Origin: Planctomycetaceae bacterium
Lineage (GTDB): Bacteria > Planctomycetota > Planctomycetia > Planctomycetales > Planctomycetaceae
Assembly: GCA_900299185.1 (NCBI GenBank)
Contig: OMIV01000003.1
Coordinates: forward strand, 1-62,895
Length of the DNA stretch: 62,895 bases
Direction of reading: 5' to 3'
Shown here: piece by piece, positions 54,543-62,895 of the stretch
Numbering within the stretch: position 1 is the stretch's first letter
Layout: each line of letters begins with the position of its first letter
Position numbers and translations under genes: made by a program
Notes under the pieces: generated by a model
Seen by the model: only the letters and a program-made list of their open reading frames with translations
Told to the model about the DNA's origin: nothing
The model's database searches: none

Positions 54543-57500
54543 TTATTTCGGCGTTTTCGCCCCCGCATAAGGCTTAGTGCCAAATGCAGGATTCGGAGCG
54601 TTGGCATACGGAGCGTTTTTCGCGATGCCCAGGAAGTCGGGAGATTTTGGATCTGAGTTTATGAAGGCGATCGGCTTACCCTTGTTGCCAGATTCGATAA
54701 CGAGTTCTCGTTCGCCCGCATCAGGCTTCGCGGCATCTGCTCGGTCAGAGAAGTTGTTCTCGATGCCTGTGCCGCCTTGCTTGATGAGGAAACTATCGAA
54801 GGCCGTTTGGTCGAATCCGCTGTCGACTTTCAAGTCGGGGCCACTGCTCTTGGCAAAGATGTTGCGATGGAAGACCCAGCCGGCAGAGCGACCTTTGGGC
54901 ATTACATCGAAGTGGATTGCGGCTGCCTTGGTGGCGTGGAACGTGTTGTTCGCAATCAACAGCTGCTGAGCTTCATTTGTCTTCGCGAGTCGAATTGCAG
55001 ACTCAGTCTGATGGAAGATGTTCTCGCGAAGTTCGATTGCCACAACGGGACCGTTGATCTCGATGCCGCTTTTCATTGGCCCGATCATGCGACAGCGTTC
55101 GACCATGATGAAGCGAATTGATTCCGACAGTCCCTTCTCGATCAAAATGCCGGAACTTGCGTCGTTCCCCGGACGGAATTCGCAGTCTTCAACTAAAACG
55201 TGGCTGTTCTTCGCGCCTGTCAAACCAGAGCCATATATGCCGGCCTTGGTGTAGCCAGAAATACTCAGCTTCGAGATCGTGGCGAATGGACAACCAAGGA
55301 CAAACTCAATCGCTTTGTCTTTACCGTTGGCATCGACCTCAAAGTTCTCAATGCGAAGTCCCTCAGCTTTGATGACTCGAATGGCGAGTCCATCGTCACG
55401 TTGTTTGAGTTTGGCTTTTGCCCCTTGAGCGATGACGTGAATGCCCGACGGATACTCGGCATCGGAGTTGTCCAAGATGATGGGCTCGTAGGTCTGACCT
55501 CCAGCCACCTTCACGGTCACGTTGGCTTTGAGACCACGCGACGATGAGACGAACTTGTTGCGGTTCTTGCGAAGATAAGACAACGCTTCCCAGATCTCCT
55601 TGAAGCTGCCATCAGGGCCGACTTCGATCACTTTTCCATTGATGGGCTTAAGTGGTTCAGGGGCCGGTTTGATCTTTTCCTTCTCCTTATCTGGAGCGTT
55701 GGCGATTGCCGGATTCTCCTTCTTAGGCGGCTTCCCACCGGGCTTGGGGTTGGAGCCGGTTTTTGTCGTCGTAGTGGCGATGTTCTTGGGTTTGGCGTTC
55801 GTGTCGCCAGAGAACGCGAAGAACAAAACGACTCCGATGACGACAGCGGCCAGCCCGCCTCCGGCTCCGAGAATGACTTTCATCGGAATCGGCTTCTTGT
55901 TAGTCGCCGTAGCGACTGGAGCGGCTCCCAATGCTGGTGCCTCTGTAGCATATCCTACAGGTGCGGCCGCAGGTACGCCTTGAGGATAACCTGCTGGGTA
56001 ACCGGGCATGGGTTGGCTCGGTAGAGGTTGTCCTGGGACTGGCTGCGCATAAGCCGGACCTGCAACGGGATTCGCAGCAGCAGCCGGTACGACGGCTGGA
56101 GGCTGGTTCCAGTTAGGAGCGACTGCAGCAGGTTGTTCGAACGATTGGTATTCACCTTCGCTCGCATCATCCCCATCGTTTGTTGCTTCTCCCCACGGAA
56201 ACGCTGCAGGTTGTTCGAATGACGGAGCTGGAGGAACAACGACAGAATGAGCTGCTACGGGCGGCGCAGCATAAGTCATCGTCGGCGCAGGAGCGGCTGG
56301 CATCGGAACCGCAGTAGCCATCATGGGAGCCGGCGCTTGCGGCGGTTGACTGACCGGTGCCGCTGCATATGCCAACGGCGGTTGTGCAATTGGGGCTGGT
56401 GCAACCGGAGACGCCGCGACGGGAGCAGCAATCATTTGAGCGGGAATTGCAGGCCACGCAGGTGGCTGTCCGATGTTCTGAGCCACTGCGACAGGTGCTG
56501 CAGGAGCCATGATCGGAGCGGCGGCAACAGGAGCAGCCGTTGCGATCGGCGCGGGTTGGAACTGCGGAGGCTGAAAAGTCGCAGCTGACGAGGCCGTGGC
56601 GAAGCTCAAGGTCTCAGCGAGAACTCCTGCGCTGCCCTCAGTGTGTGAGCGCGATGCAAAGTCGAAGACGTTCGAAGAACCTGGATCAACTTGAGAACCA
56701 GCGGACAAACCATCGTCTTGCTCCCACGGCATTCGTTGAACTGCAGGCGCGGCCGGTTGAGCAGCCATCGTCTGAGGCGGAGCGACTGGTGATGCAACTC
56801 GTGGAGCGGCCGCTTGAGGCATTGGTTGTCGAGCGTAACCAACGGGGGCCGCGTAGACCGGCTGAGCCGTTTGTGGTGCGACTGGAGCAGCAGCAGGAGC
56901 TGCCGCCATTGGTGTTGGTTGAGCTTGAACCCACTGCTGCGCCGGCATGGACGCCGCAACTGAGGGGGCAACTTGAGCGACCGCCCACGGTGCAGCTTGA
57001 GGTGGCATCGCGACCGGTTGAGCCATTTGTGGCTGAGCCGTCGCAACGGCGGGGACGGCCATTTGTGGCTGTGGAGCAATTGATACAGCGGTAGGTTGAG
57101 CGGCTGGCTGCATCTGTTGGAAGAAACCGCTGGCTCCTGAGTGGTCCAGTTCTGTCGGCGGATCACCAACTGTCGGTGGTGCGATCGGTATGGCTCTGCC
57201 TTGAGCTGTCTCCGGTGTTGGAGTGGCTTCCGCTTGGGCGGCCGCGACTGCCGATGCAGCTCGCTTCAGATTGCTGCCCGATCCGGTACCCGATTGAGCC
57301 ATCGCTGGATGAGCTGCTCGCCAGGCATCGCTGGCGTTAAGTTCCAACCAGTTCGACATCGCGTTGGCGACATCGTTCATCGTCTGAAAACGATCATCCG
57401 GTTTCTTGGCCATCATCCGCAACACGATCTGATTGAACGAAGCCGGAACATCCGGGCGTTCGGTCGTGATGAGCGGCGGGTCTTTGGTCTGATGCCACAT

Positions 57501-58379
57501 CAGACGCTGCGCCAACGTGCCGTCAACAAACGGCGGATGCGCCGTCAGGCAGTAATAAACCGTACAACCCAGGCTGTAGATGTCGGCTCGCAAATCAACC
57601 AGATGGCTATCGAGAGCTTGCTCGGGCGAGAGATAGTCAGCAGTGCCCAAGACTTTTTCGTCGTGAGTAACGGTCAGCGGGTTTTCTTCGTCAGTGGTTG
57701 CGAAGCGAGCGAGTCCCAGATCGAGCAGCTTCACCACTCCGTTGGTGTCAACCAGCAAGTTGCCAGGCTTGACGTCGCGATGCACCAAGCCAGCCGTGTG
57801 AGCGTGAGCGAGGCCAAGCGCCGCCTGCCGCATGTATTCGGCAGTGTCTTCGACCGAGAGCATGCCATCTTCTTTGATGACTTCCTGCAAACTGCGGCCG
57901 TTGACGTACTCCATCACGAGGAAGTGGATTTCGGTGTCTTTGTCGATCTCATGATCGATGTCATAAGCACGGACAATGTTGGGATGGTCCAGCGACGCCA
58001 CGGCCTGAGCTTCGCGATGGAACCGAGCCAGATACGACGAGTCCTTTACACGCTTGATCGGCAACACTTTAATCGCGCAGCGGCGACGCATCAATACGTG
58101 CTCTGCGAGATAAACGGAACTCATGCCGCCTTTGCCAAGTAGCCGCAGCAATCGGTACTTGCCGAGCGTGAAACCCTTGTGCTTACCTTGCTGCAACTTG
58201 TCGGCCTGCCATTGCGTGACGACCTCGCGTTGAATCAGGAATGCAACAATGGCATCAGAATCTTGGGTGTTGATCCCGGCTTGCTGCATTTCGTCGACGA
58301 GGCGCTTGAGCTGATCCTTATCGACCAGACCGCTTTGCCTTAGGACGGACAGGAATGATTCCGCGGTGAGTTTGGGCAT
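54543..58379 (-). CDS. Ser/Thr protein kinase with Ala/Pro-rich linker and extracytoplasmic beta-helix
   Basis: The 1278-residue protein has an N-terminal Hanks-type kinase (about 75-335): LGKGGMSSVYLAEH with Lys104, HRDVKPGNLLVD (Asp202), and KLLDLGLARFA, where the usual DFG is DLG. Residues about 365-830 are an Ala/Pro/Gln-rich low-complexity stretch. A membrane helix follows near 833-855 (VILGAGGGLAAVVIGVVLFFAF). The exported C-terminal part (about 930-1278) has right-handed parallel beta-helix features, typical of pectate-lyase-like folds. It could sense a carbohydrate or surface polymer and signal inward. Confidence 0.88.
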   Translation of the reverse strand: MPKLTAESFLSVLRQSGLVDKDQLKRLVDEMQQAGINTQDSDAIVAFLIQREVVTQWQADKLQQGKHKGFTLGKYRLLRLLGKGGMSSVYLAEHVLMRRRCAIKVLPIKRVKDSSYLARFHREAQAVASLDHPNIVRAYDIDHEIDKDTEIHFLVMEYVNGRSLQEVIKEDGMLSVEDTAEYMRQAALGLAHAHTAGLVHRDVKPGNLLVDTNGVVKLLDLGLARFATTDEENPLTVTHDEKVLGTADYLSPEQALDSHLVDLRADIYSLGCTVYYCLTAHPPFVDGTLAQRLMWHQTKDPPLITTERPDVPASFNQIVLRMMAKKPDDRFQTMNDVANAMSNWLELNASDAWRAAHPAMAQSGTGSGSNLKRAASAVAAAQAEATPTPETAQGRAIPIAPPTVGDPPTELDHSGASGFFQQMQPAAQPTAVSIAPQPQMAVPAVATAQPQMAQPVAMPPQAAPWAVAQVAPSVAASMPAQQWVQAQPTPMAAAPAAAPVAPQTAQPVYAAPVGYARQPMPQAAAPRVASPVAPPQTMAAQPAAPAVQRMPWEQDDGLSAGSQVDPGSSNVFDFASRSHTEGSAGVLAETLSFATASSAATFQPPQFQPAPIATAAPVAAAPIMAPAAPVAVAQNIGQPPAWPAIPAQMIAAPVAASPVAPAPIAQPPLAYAAAPVSQPPQAPAPMMATAVPMPAAPAPTMTYAAPPVAAHSVVVPPAPSFEQPAAFPWGEATNDGDDASEGEYQSFEQPAAVAPNWNQPPAVVPAAAANPVAGPAYAQPVPGQPLPSQPMPGYPAGYPQGVPAAAPVGYATEAPALGAAPVATATNKKPIPMKVILGAGGGLAAVVIGVVLFFAFSGDTNAKPKNIATTTTKTGSNPKPGGKPPKKENPAIANAPDKEKEKIKPAPEPLKPINGKVIEVGPDGSFKEIWEALSYLRKNRNKFVSSSRGLKANVTVKVAGGQTYEPIILDNSDAEYPSGIHVIAQGAKAKLKQRDDGLAIRVIKAEGLRIENFEVDANGKDKAIEFVLGCPFATISKLSISGYTKAGIYGSGLTGAKNSHVLVEDCEFRPGNDASSGILIEKGLSESIRFIMVERCRMIGPMKSGIEINGPVVAIELRENIFHQTESAIRLAKTNEAQQLLIANNTFHATKAAAIHFDVMPKGRSAGWVFHRNIFAKSSGPDLKVDSGFDQTAFDSFLIKQGGTGIENNFSDRADAAKPDAGERELVIESGNKGKPIAFINSDPKSPDFLGIAKNAPYANAPNPAFGTKPYAGAKTPK

Positions 58380-58775
58380 GAGTCAACTTCGGCAAGGAAC
58401 TTCACGGCGTTTAAGCGAGCGACCCGACGCAACGCTTGATCGCAGTTGTCAGCTCCTGATGAGCACTCAACAAAGTCGCGGAATTCAACTAGCACTCTGC
58501 GGCAACGACTCGGTTGCGACAGTCTCTGAAGTTTGCGGCTTCAGCCAGGGAATTGAACTCAGCCTTTTCGAATGACATCGCGGCGGCCAAATCCGTCTGA
58601 ACCGCTGTTGGAGCGAGGCGGGACGTTATCGAGGAATGCAGGGAACATGCCACCTTTCGCCTGCCCAACTCCGCAACATTCCTATCTCTCCAGTTTGAGA
58701 CGGCAACAGCGGCTTGAGGCCTATTCCGAGCTTCGAATTCGCTGAATCGACGAAGCAAATTGGTTGTCGTGCAAC
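58380..58775. other. Intergenic region between rarA and the kinase gene
   Basis: About 400 bases. Short open frames at 58366-58575 (plus) and 58489-58758 (minus) show no features, and I see no clear hairpin or promoter. Confidence 0.5.
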
Positions 58776-60074
58776 TCAGTGCTTCCGGCGGCTTCGCAGT
58801 TCATCGAGTCGCTGCTTTAGTCTCGCTTCAAATCCCCGATCGACGGGTCGGTAGTAGCTGCGGTCGACTCCAAGATAGTCCTGATCAACCCAGCCATCCT
58901 TAGAACTATGGGCATACTGATAACCCTCGCCGTGCCCGAGTCGTTCTGCGCCTTTGTAATGTGCGTCTTGCAGATGTGCTGGAACTGGCAGGACAGCACG
59001 AGTTCGAACGTCGTTCAGCGCTTCGTCGATGGCGACGTAGGCCGCATTCGATTTCGGCGCGAGTGCCACGTAAGTCGCTGCCTGCGACAAAATGATGCGA
59101 CACTCGGGCATGCCGACAAACAATGTCGCCTGAGCAGCGGCGTTCGCAACGACCAACGCCTTCGGGTCCGCGTTGCCGACATCTTCCGAGGCCGCGATCA
59201 CGATGCGCCTTGCCAAGAATCGAGGGTCTTCGCCAGCTTCGAGCATTCTGGCTAGCCAATAGACCGCCGCATCGGGATCACTTCCTCGCATGCTTTTGAT
59301 CAACGCGCTTGCGGCGTCGTAATGCGTGTCGGTGTCATAACGCACGGCTTTCTTTTGGATCGATTCTTGAGCAACGGCTAAATCGATCTGCCCACCAATC
59401 ACCGAAGATGCGGCGATCTCCAGCGCGGTAAGCGCGTGCCTCACGTCCCCGTCAGAAATCTCGGCGAGGAAGTCGAGAGCCTCTTCGGACGCCGTAACCG
59501 ACAACTTCCCGAGGCCGCGTTCAGAGTCTCCCAATGCTCTCACCAAGACCTTGCGGATGTCGCTCGCGGTGACCGGCTTAAACTCGAAGATCTGACTGCG
59601 ACTCACTAGCGGCGAGACGAGCGAGAAGAACGGGTTCTCGGTCGTGGCTCCAATGAGCCGCACGACTCCCACTTCAACATCTGGCAATAGCACGTCCTGC
59701 TGAGTGCGATTGAAGTGATGCAACTCATCAATAAAGAGCAGCGTGCGGCGACCGAGGTTTCGTAGTCGTTCGCGAGCTTGTTCCAGCAACTCACGCAGTT
59801 CTTTCACGCCCGACGAGGCGGCATGCAGACGAGTAAACACGGACTTTGTATGAGTCGCGATGATCTCGGCTAGCGATGTCTTTCCGGTTCCCGGCGGGCC
59901 GTAAAAGATGACCGAGGAAAGTCGATCGGCAGCCAAGATCCGTCGCAGCAACTTGCCTTCGCCAAGGAAGTGTTCCTGGCCCACAAACTCGTCGAAGTTC
60001 CGCGGTCGCAACCGCGCGGCCAACGGCTTGGCCTGCTCCATATTCTGAGCCAACTCGCGGTCAAACAGTCCCAT
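58776..60074 (-). CDS. rarA: Replication-associated recombination protein A (MgsA/RarA)
   Basis: The 432-residue AAA+ protein has PRNFDEFVGQEHFLGEGKLL, Walker A GPPGTGKTS, Walker B RTLLFIDELHHF and sensor features LIGATTENPFFSL, with the C-terminal MgsA-like tetramerisation domain (YDAASALIKSMRGSDPDAAVYWLARML). It acts at stalled replication forks. GAGCGACG precedes the ATG. The xerC gene ends 115 bases upstream. Confidence 0.94.
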   Translation of the reverse strand: MGLFDRELAQNMEQAKPLAARLRPRNFDEFVGQEHFLGEGKLLRRILAADRLSSVIFYGPPGTGKTSLAEIIATHTKSVFTRLHAASSGVKELRELLEQARERLRNLGRRTLLFIDELHHFNRTQQDVLLPDVEVGVVRLIGATTENPFFSLVSPLVSRSQIFEFKPVTASDIRKVLVRALGDSERGLGKLSVTASEEALDFLAEISDGDVRHALTALEIAASSVIGGQIDLAVAQESIQKKAVRYDTDTHYDAASALIKSMRGSDPDAAVYWLARMLEAGEDPRFLARRIVIAASEDVGNADPKALVVANAAAQATLFVGMPECRIILSQAATYVALAPKSNAAYVAIDEALNDVRTRAVLPVPAHLQDAHYKGAERLGHGEGYQYAHSSKDGWVDQDYLGVDRSYYRPVDRGFEARLKQRLDELRSRRKH

Positions 60075-60188
60075 AACGTCGCTCGATCAAGAAGAATGAC
60101 GGCCTCAGGCAACACGAGACTGAGAGTAAGCGCCGCTGGCTGTTTCTTCGAGAGACTGCTCGTTCGGACGTCCGTCTTGTTGTCTCGC

Positions 60189-61118
60189 TCATTCCCCCGA
60201 TGCTGCTTTGCGAGTTCGACGGTTTCGTTCGGAATGAGGATGCGCCGCCTCGTAGGTCTCCTGCATGCGTCGAGTGCTGACGTGCGTGTAGATCTGAGTC
60301 GTCGTCAAACTCTTATGGCCAAGTAACTCTTGCACGCTTCTAAGGTCCGCGCCGCCGTCCAATAAGTGGGTAGCAAAACTATGTCGCAAAGTGTGGGGAC
60401 TTGTTTGTGGGTCCAGACCGGCGACTGCTAGATACTTCTCCAACATCCGACCGATGCTGCGAGTCGTCAGACGCTTACCGAAACGATTGAGGAATAATGC
60501 GTCGGCATCTTTGCTTTGTTGATCTGGCTCTCTCACATCAAGCCAATGATTCAACGCCTTAACCGCGTGCCGACCGAGCGGACTGACTCGCTCTTTCCGA
60601 CCTTTACCGCGCACTCTCAACACGTCCGAATCGCGATCCCAATCTTGCAGGTTCAACCCCACTAATTCCGCCACACGCAGGCCCGCCGAGTACATGGTTT
60701 CCAAAATCGCTCGATCTCGAAGCCCTGCCGGTTCATTGGCGGGTGGTGTTTCCAACAACTTCGCGCACTGTTCGATATTCAGCAGATGCGGCAGCTTTCG
60801 ACCGGTACGAGGAGTCCTCAATGCCTGAGCGGGATTGGAGCGACAGAGCCCCTCACGCATACAGTATTTCAACAGTGTTCTCAGGCAGGCGAGTCGACGA
60901 GCGATTGTTGTTTTTGCATATTCGCACTCATGCAAATAAGAGACATATCCACGCAATTGTCCCATCTGAAGATCGCCTGGATTTGGTATAAACCCCACAC
61001 GCTCTTGGAAGTACTCCAACAAACTGACAAGGTCTTCTGAATACGACTTGATCGTCAGCGGTGACGAATTGCGCTCGATCTTCAGGTATCTCAGGAATCC
61101 GTCGATCGCTCGTTCCAT
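60189..61118 (-). CDS. xerC: Tyrosine recombinase XerC
   Basis: The 309-residue protein has the SAM-like N-domain (residues 3-90) and catalytic residues Arg148 in SAGLRVAEL, Lys around 172, His242-x-x-Arg245 in [18 protein letters not shown], His268 and Tyr277 in IYTHVS. XerC with XerD resolves chromosome dimers. AGGAAGTG precedes the ATG. It lies upstream of rarA in the same direction, suggesting an operon for replication and segregation. Not part of an integron or phage here. Confidence 0.93.
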   Translation of the reverse strand: MERAIDGFLRYLKIERNSSPLTIKSYSEDLVSLLEYFQERVGFIPNPGDLQMGQLRGYVSYLHECEYAKTTIARRLACLRTLLKYCMREGLCRSNPAQALRTPRTGRKLPHLLNIEQCAKLLETPPANEPAGLRDRAILETMYSAGLRVAELVGLNLQDWDRDSDVLRVRGKGRKERVSPLGRHAVKALNHWLDVREPDQQSKDADALFLNRFGKRLTTRSIGRMLEKYLAVAGLDPQTSPHTLRHSFATHLLDGGADLRSVQELLGHKSLTTTQIYTHVSTRRMQETYEAAHPHSERNRRTRKAASGE

Positions 61119-61489
61119 AGTTCATCACTTCCTGCATGAGACTGCCGAAGAACAGCTTCTTCAATTTCGCGGAGTACGTTTTCAACATGCTCGAATTCAC
61201 TCGAAATTGAGTTCGATAGAATCGTGCTTCACGTGTTTCCCGAGAGGCTGCTAGCGTTTGATGTTGCTGTTCGATCGCCGCGATCGGACAAATCTTGGAT
61301 TGGGTTGCGGTGCTGCGTCTGAGGATTGAGATCGCGCTGGACGCGCCATGATCTATCGGCGATTTCCAACTCAGAGAAGACGATCTGTCCGAGATCAGTC
61401 CCAACTCCCACTGCCCGATTCATCGCCAGAGTCCTACACTCGTCGCAACAGTCTAACTCTCTCCGAGTAATCAGTTTGGATCGTCTCGC
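61119..61489. other. Divergent intergenic region
   Basis: About 370 bases between xerC and the rhomboid gene, expected to hold both promoters. No hairpin, repeat or further gene was seen; small frames lack family features. Confidence 0.5.
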
Positions 61490-62752
61490 GTGAACTTCTT
61501 CCGTCGAATTCTGACCTTTCTCGGAATTGCCCTCAGACGGCTACCGATGACTACGCTGCTGCTGCTGGCAGCCGGTGGTCTATTTGCGTTGCGATTGACG
61601 ATCCCGCTTTTCGACACCTCGATTGACCCTCGCCACTATTTTCCCGGAGCTCTCGAACCGCTGGCGTTGGTCCAGTACTCCGAAGTGCACGGCTACTTCC
61701 AACTTTGGAAAGGGGAGTGGTGGCGGATCCTGGTCTCGTGCCTGCACCACTTCAACTTGCTGCATTTGGTGATGAATTCGCTCTACATCTGGCCGTGTGC
61801 CTTGGTGCTAGAGCCCCGGTTAGGCAAGTTGGTTTACCCGCTATTTTTGCTGTCTTCAGCGTTGGTGTCGTCGCTCTTCGAAATGGCAAACGAGTCCTAT
61901 TTCGTGGGACTTTCGGGAGTCGCCTACGCTCTCTTCGGAGCACTTTTGATGCTTCGCAGAGTCGACCCACAAGTGGCTCGATTCGTCACTCCATCCTTTG
62001 TTTGGAGCGGCTTTGGTTGGCTGTTTCTGTGCATCGTCTTAACGCTGCTGAAGATCGCTCCAATCGCCAATGGAGCGCATCTCGGCGGATTGCTCTACGG
62101 AGTCCTTGTTGGTTGGCAATTGTTTGTCGTTGGCTGGCGACGGCGTTGGGCGGCGACCGCGATGTTTGGGGTGACTCACGGACTCGTGGTTTTGGCTGTG
62201 CTGTTGGCAATGTCGCCCGTTCGACGAGGCGCCTATTTCTCCTGGAAAGCTGTGAATTCCAGCGGACTAGAAGCCCAACTTTACTGGCACCAGGCAACCA
62301 AACTGGATGCTCGGCAAGTGTTGGCCTGGACTCAGCAAATCAATCACAGCATTCATGAGGAAGACTGGATTGCTGCTTGGTCTTTGACATTGAATGCCGC
62401 TAAGGCCAACCGGACCGAGAAAGCCTTCGTCGAAGTCGCTCAGCAGTTATGGCCTGAAATCAAGAAGTCTTCTCAAGCCGGCCAGGCAGACGAAGTCTTT
62501 GAGCGAACCTTCGGTGCCGAGTCTGCCGCCTGGCGTGAGCGAATCTTCGGGCTGTCGCAGGGTTCGCTCGCTGACCAAAACCATTTGGGAGTCAGTGTTT
62601 CAATCGACGACACCGCTCCCCAACCGACGTTGTCCATCACCATCAATGTTGATGAAGACCTACCGAACTTCGCTCGTCCGAGCGCGAAGCAGCCAATCGG
62701 TGAAGTCGATCCCGACGACCCGCGCAGCGCGCTCCTTGGCGAAACGCTTTGA
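61490..62752 (+). CDS. Rhomboid family intramembrane serine protease
   Basis: The 420-residue protein has six or more membrane helices and the rhomboid features: HFNLLHLVMNSLYIW (conserved HxxxHxxxN), YFVGLSGVAYALFGALLML with GxSG nucleophile Ser, and ANGAHLGGLLYG with catalytic His. It cleaves membrane-bound substrates within the bilayer. The C-terminal 150 residues are soluble, extra to the family, with no assigned fold. The start is GTG. No neighbour suggests a substrate. Confidence 0.9.
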   Translation: MNFFRRILTFLGIALRRLPMTTLLLLAAGGLFALRLTIPLFDTSIDPRHYFPGALEPLALVQYSEVHGYFQLWKGEWWRILVSCLHHFNLLHLVMNSLYIWPCALVLEPRLGKLVYPLFLLSSALVSSLFEMANESYFVGLSGVAYALFGALLMLRRVDPQVARFVTPSFVWSGFGWLFLCIVLTLLKIAPIANGAHLGGLLYGVLVGWQLFVVGWRRRWAATAMFGVTHGLVVLAVLLAMSPVRRGAYFSWKAVNSSGLEAQLYWHQATKLDARQVLAWTQQINHSIHEEDWIAAWSLTLNAAKANRTEKAFVEVAQQLWPEIKKSSQAGQADEVFERTFGAESAAWRERIFGLSQGSLADQNHLGVSVSIDDTAPQPTLSITINVDEDLPNFARPSAKQPIGEVDPDDPRSALLGETL

Positions 62753-62780
62753 GGATTCGCCAGTCGTTCCGTTGGTCTAG

Positions 62781-62895
62781 GAGCCTGTCCGAGTAGGTTG
62801 ATATTGGCGGACATTTTGTCGGGGCGGGGGCCGGTTAGGCCGTTTGGGCGCGGAACAGTTTCAGCAGGTTGTGCGTTAGGCAGATGAGAGCCCAC
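62781..62895 (-). mobile_element. End of an insertion sequence (partial, continues off the right edge)
   Basis: The sequence GAGCCTGTCCGAG at 62781-62793 is the same 13-bp terminal repeat found inverted at 103-115, and CTAG at 62777-62780 is the same target. A transposase-like frame enters from the right on the minus strand and stops 42 bases inward of the repeat. The element continues beyond the window. Confidence 0.8.
62835..62895 (-). CDS. C-terminus of an IS transposase (partial)
   Basis: The minus strand encodes WALICLTHNLLKLFRAQTA and then a TAA at 62837-62835. This is like the C-terminal end (W.L.C..HNL.KL) of DDE transposases of the IS4/IS5/IS1182 superfamily. Only about 20 residues are visible. 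The other minus-strand frame, open through to 62473, is not coding. Confidence 0.6.
   Translation of the reverse strand, partial: WALICLTHNLLKLFRAQTA

Noticed and set aside
57141-58142. 333-codon plus-strand frame opposite the kinase
   Set aside because: Covers the kinase catalytic domain on the other strand; shadow frame.
62473-62895. 140-codon minus frame at the right edge
   Set aside because: Overlaps the rhomboid C-terminus antisense and passes through the IS terminal repeat; the transposase C-terminus is in another frame.

Overview
The window looks like chromosomal DNA of a planctomycete. The indicators are a DUF1559 prepilin-like protein, a DUF1549/DUF1553 (PSCyt2/PSD1) protein with its CAKCHDHK motif, a DUF1573 protein, a giant Ser/Thr kinase with an extracytoplasmic beta-helix, a stand-alone EIIA fused to a DNA-binding domain, many small secreted hydrolases, and flagellar genes scattered over several loci. 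Coding density is high, genes lie on both strands in short operons, and many intergenic gaps carry clear hairpin terminators. I saw no rRNA, tRNA or CRISPR array.

Layout. 1-115 is the end of an insertion sequence that has landed on a CTAG site and cut the 5' part off a Thr/Tyr-rich secreted protein gene. 0.6-3.4 kb holds an ExbB/ExbD pair and a lipoprotein/DUF1559 pair. 3.8-9.9 kb holds the HTH-EIIA regulator, a secreted protein, a TIM-barrel isomerase and a double alpha/beta hydrolase. 10-12.2 kb has an ECF sigma/anti-sigma pair and a PH-domain membrane protein. 12.7-18 kb has RNase III with a long acidic N-terminus, a cysteine-cluster protein, a class C beta-lactamase-like hydrolase and a Gfo/Idh/MocA oxidoreductase. 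18-20 kb is rpsA with a terminator-like hairpin in its leader. 20.4-26.5 kb is a TPR protein followed by flgN-like, flgB, flgC, fliE and fliF. 26.6-34.5 kb has an esterase, the PSCyt2/PSD1 protein, a lone fliL, a glycosyltransferase, a methyltransferase and rimI. 35-41.2 kb has DUF1573, a 1158-residue protein that I read as a pyrophosphate-type PEP carboxykinase, and hemG. 41.5-46.7 kb contains two further small genes and the ffh-rpsP-trmD-rplS translation operon, without rimM. 47-50.4 kb has glnS directly followed by a dihydroorotase homologue that has lost most of its metal ligands. 50.7-52.8 kb is flgE-flbD. 52.8-61.1 kb has an aldehyde dehydrogenase, the giant kinase, rarA and xerC. 61.5-62.75 kb is a rhomboid protease. 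From 62781 the window enters another insertion sequence end with the same 13-bp terminal repeat and the same CTAG target.

Most noteworthy: the candidate PPi-PEPCK (36211-39687), in which Lys-Lys, His, P-loop and Asp occur with the spacing of classical PEPCK active sites; the metal-ligand-poor dihydroorotase fused translationally to the end of glnS (TAGATG); substitutions at metal-binding positions in RNase III (Asp to Gly) and Ffh (P-loop Thr to Arg); an intrinsic-terminator hairpin inside the rpsA leader; a 46-nt dispersed palindromic repeat; and IS copies in the same orientation at both edges. Assignments rest on reading motifs by eye, with no database search.
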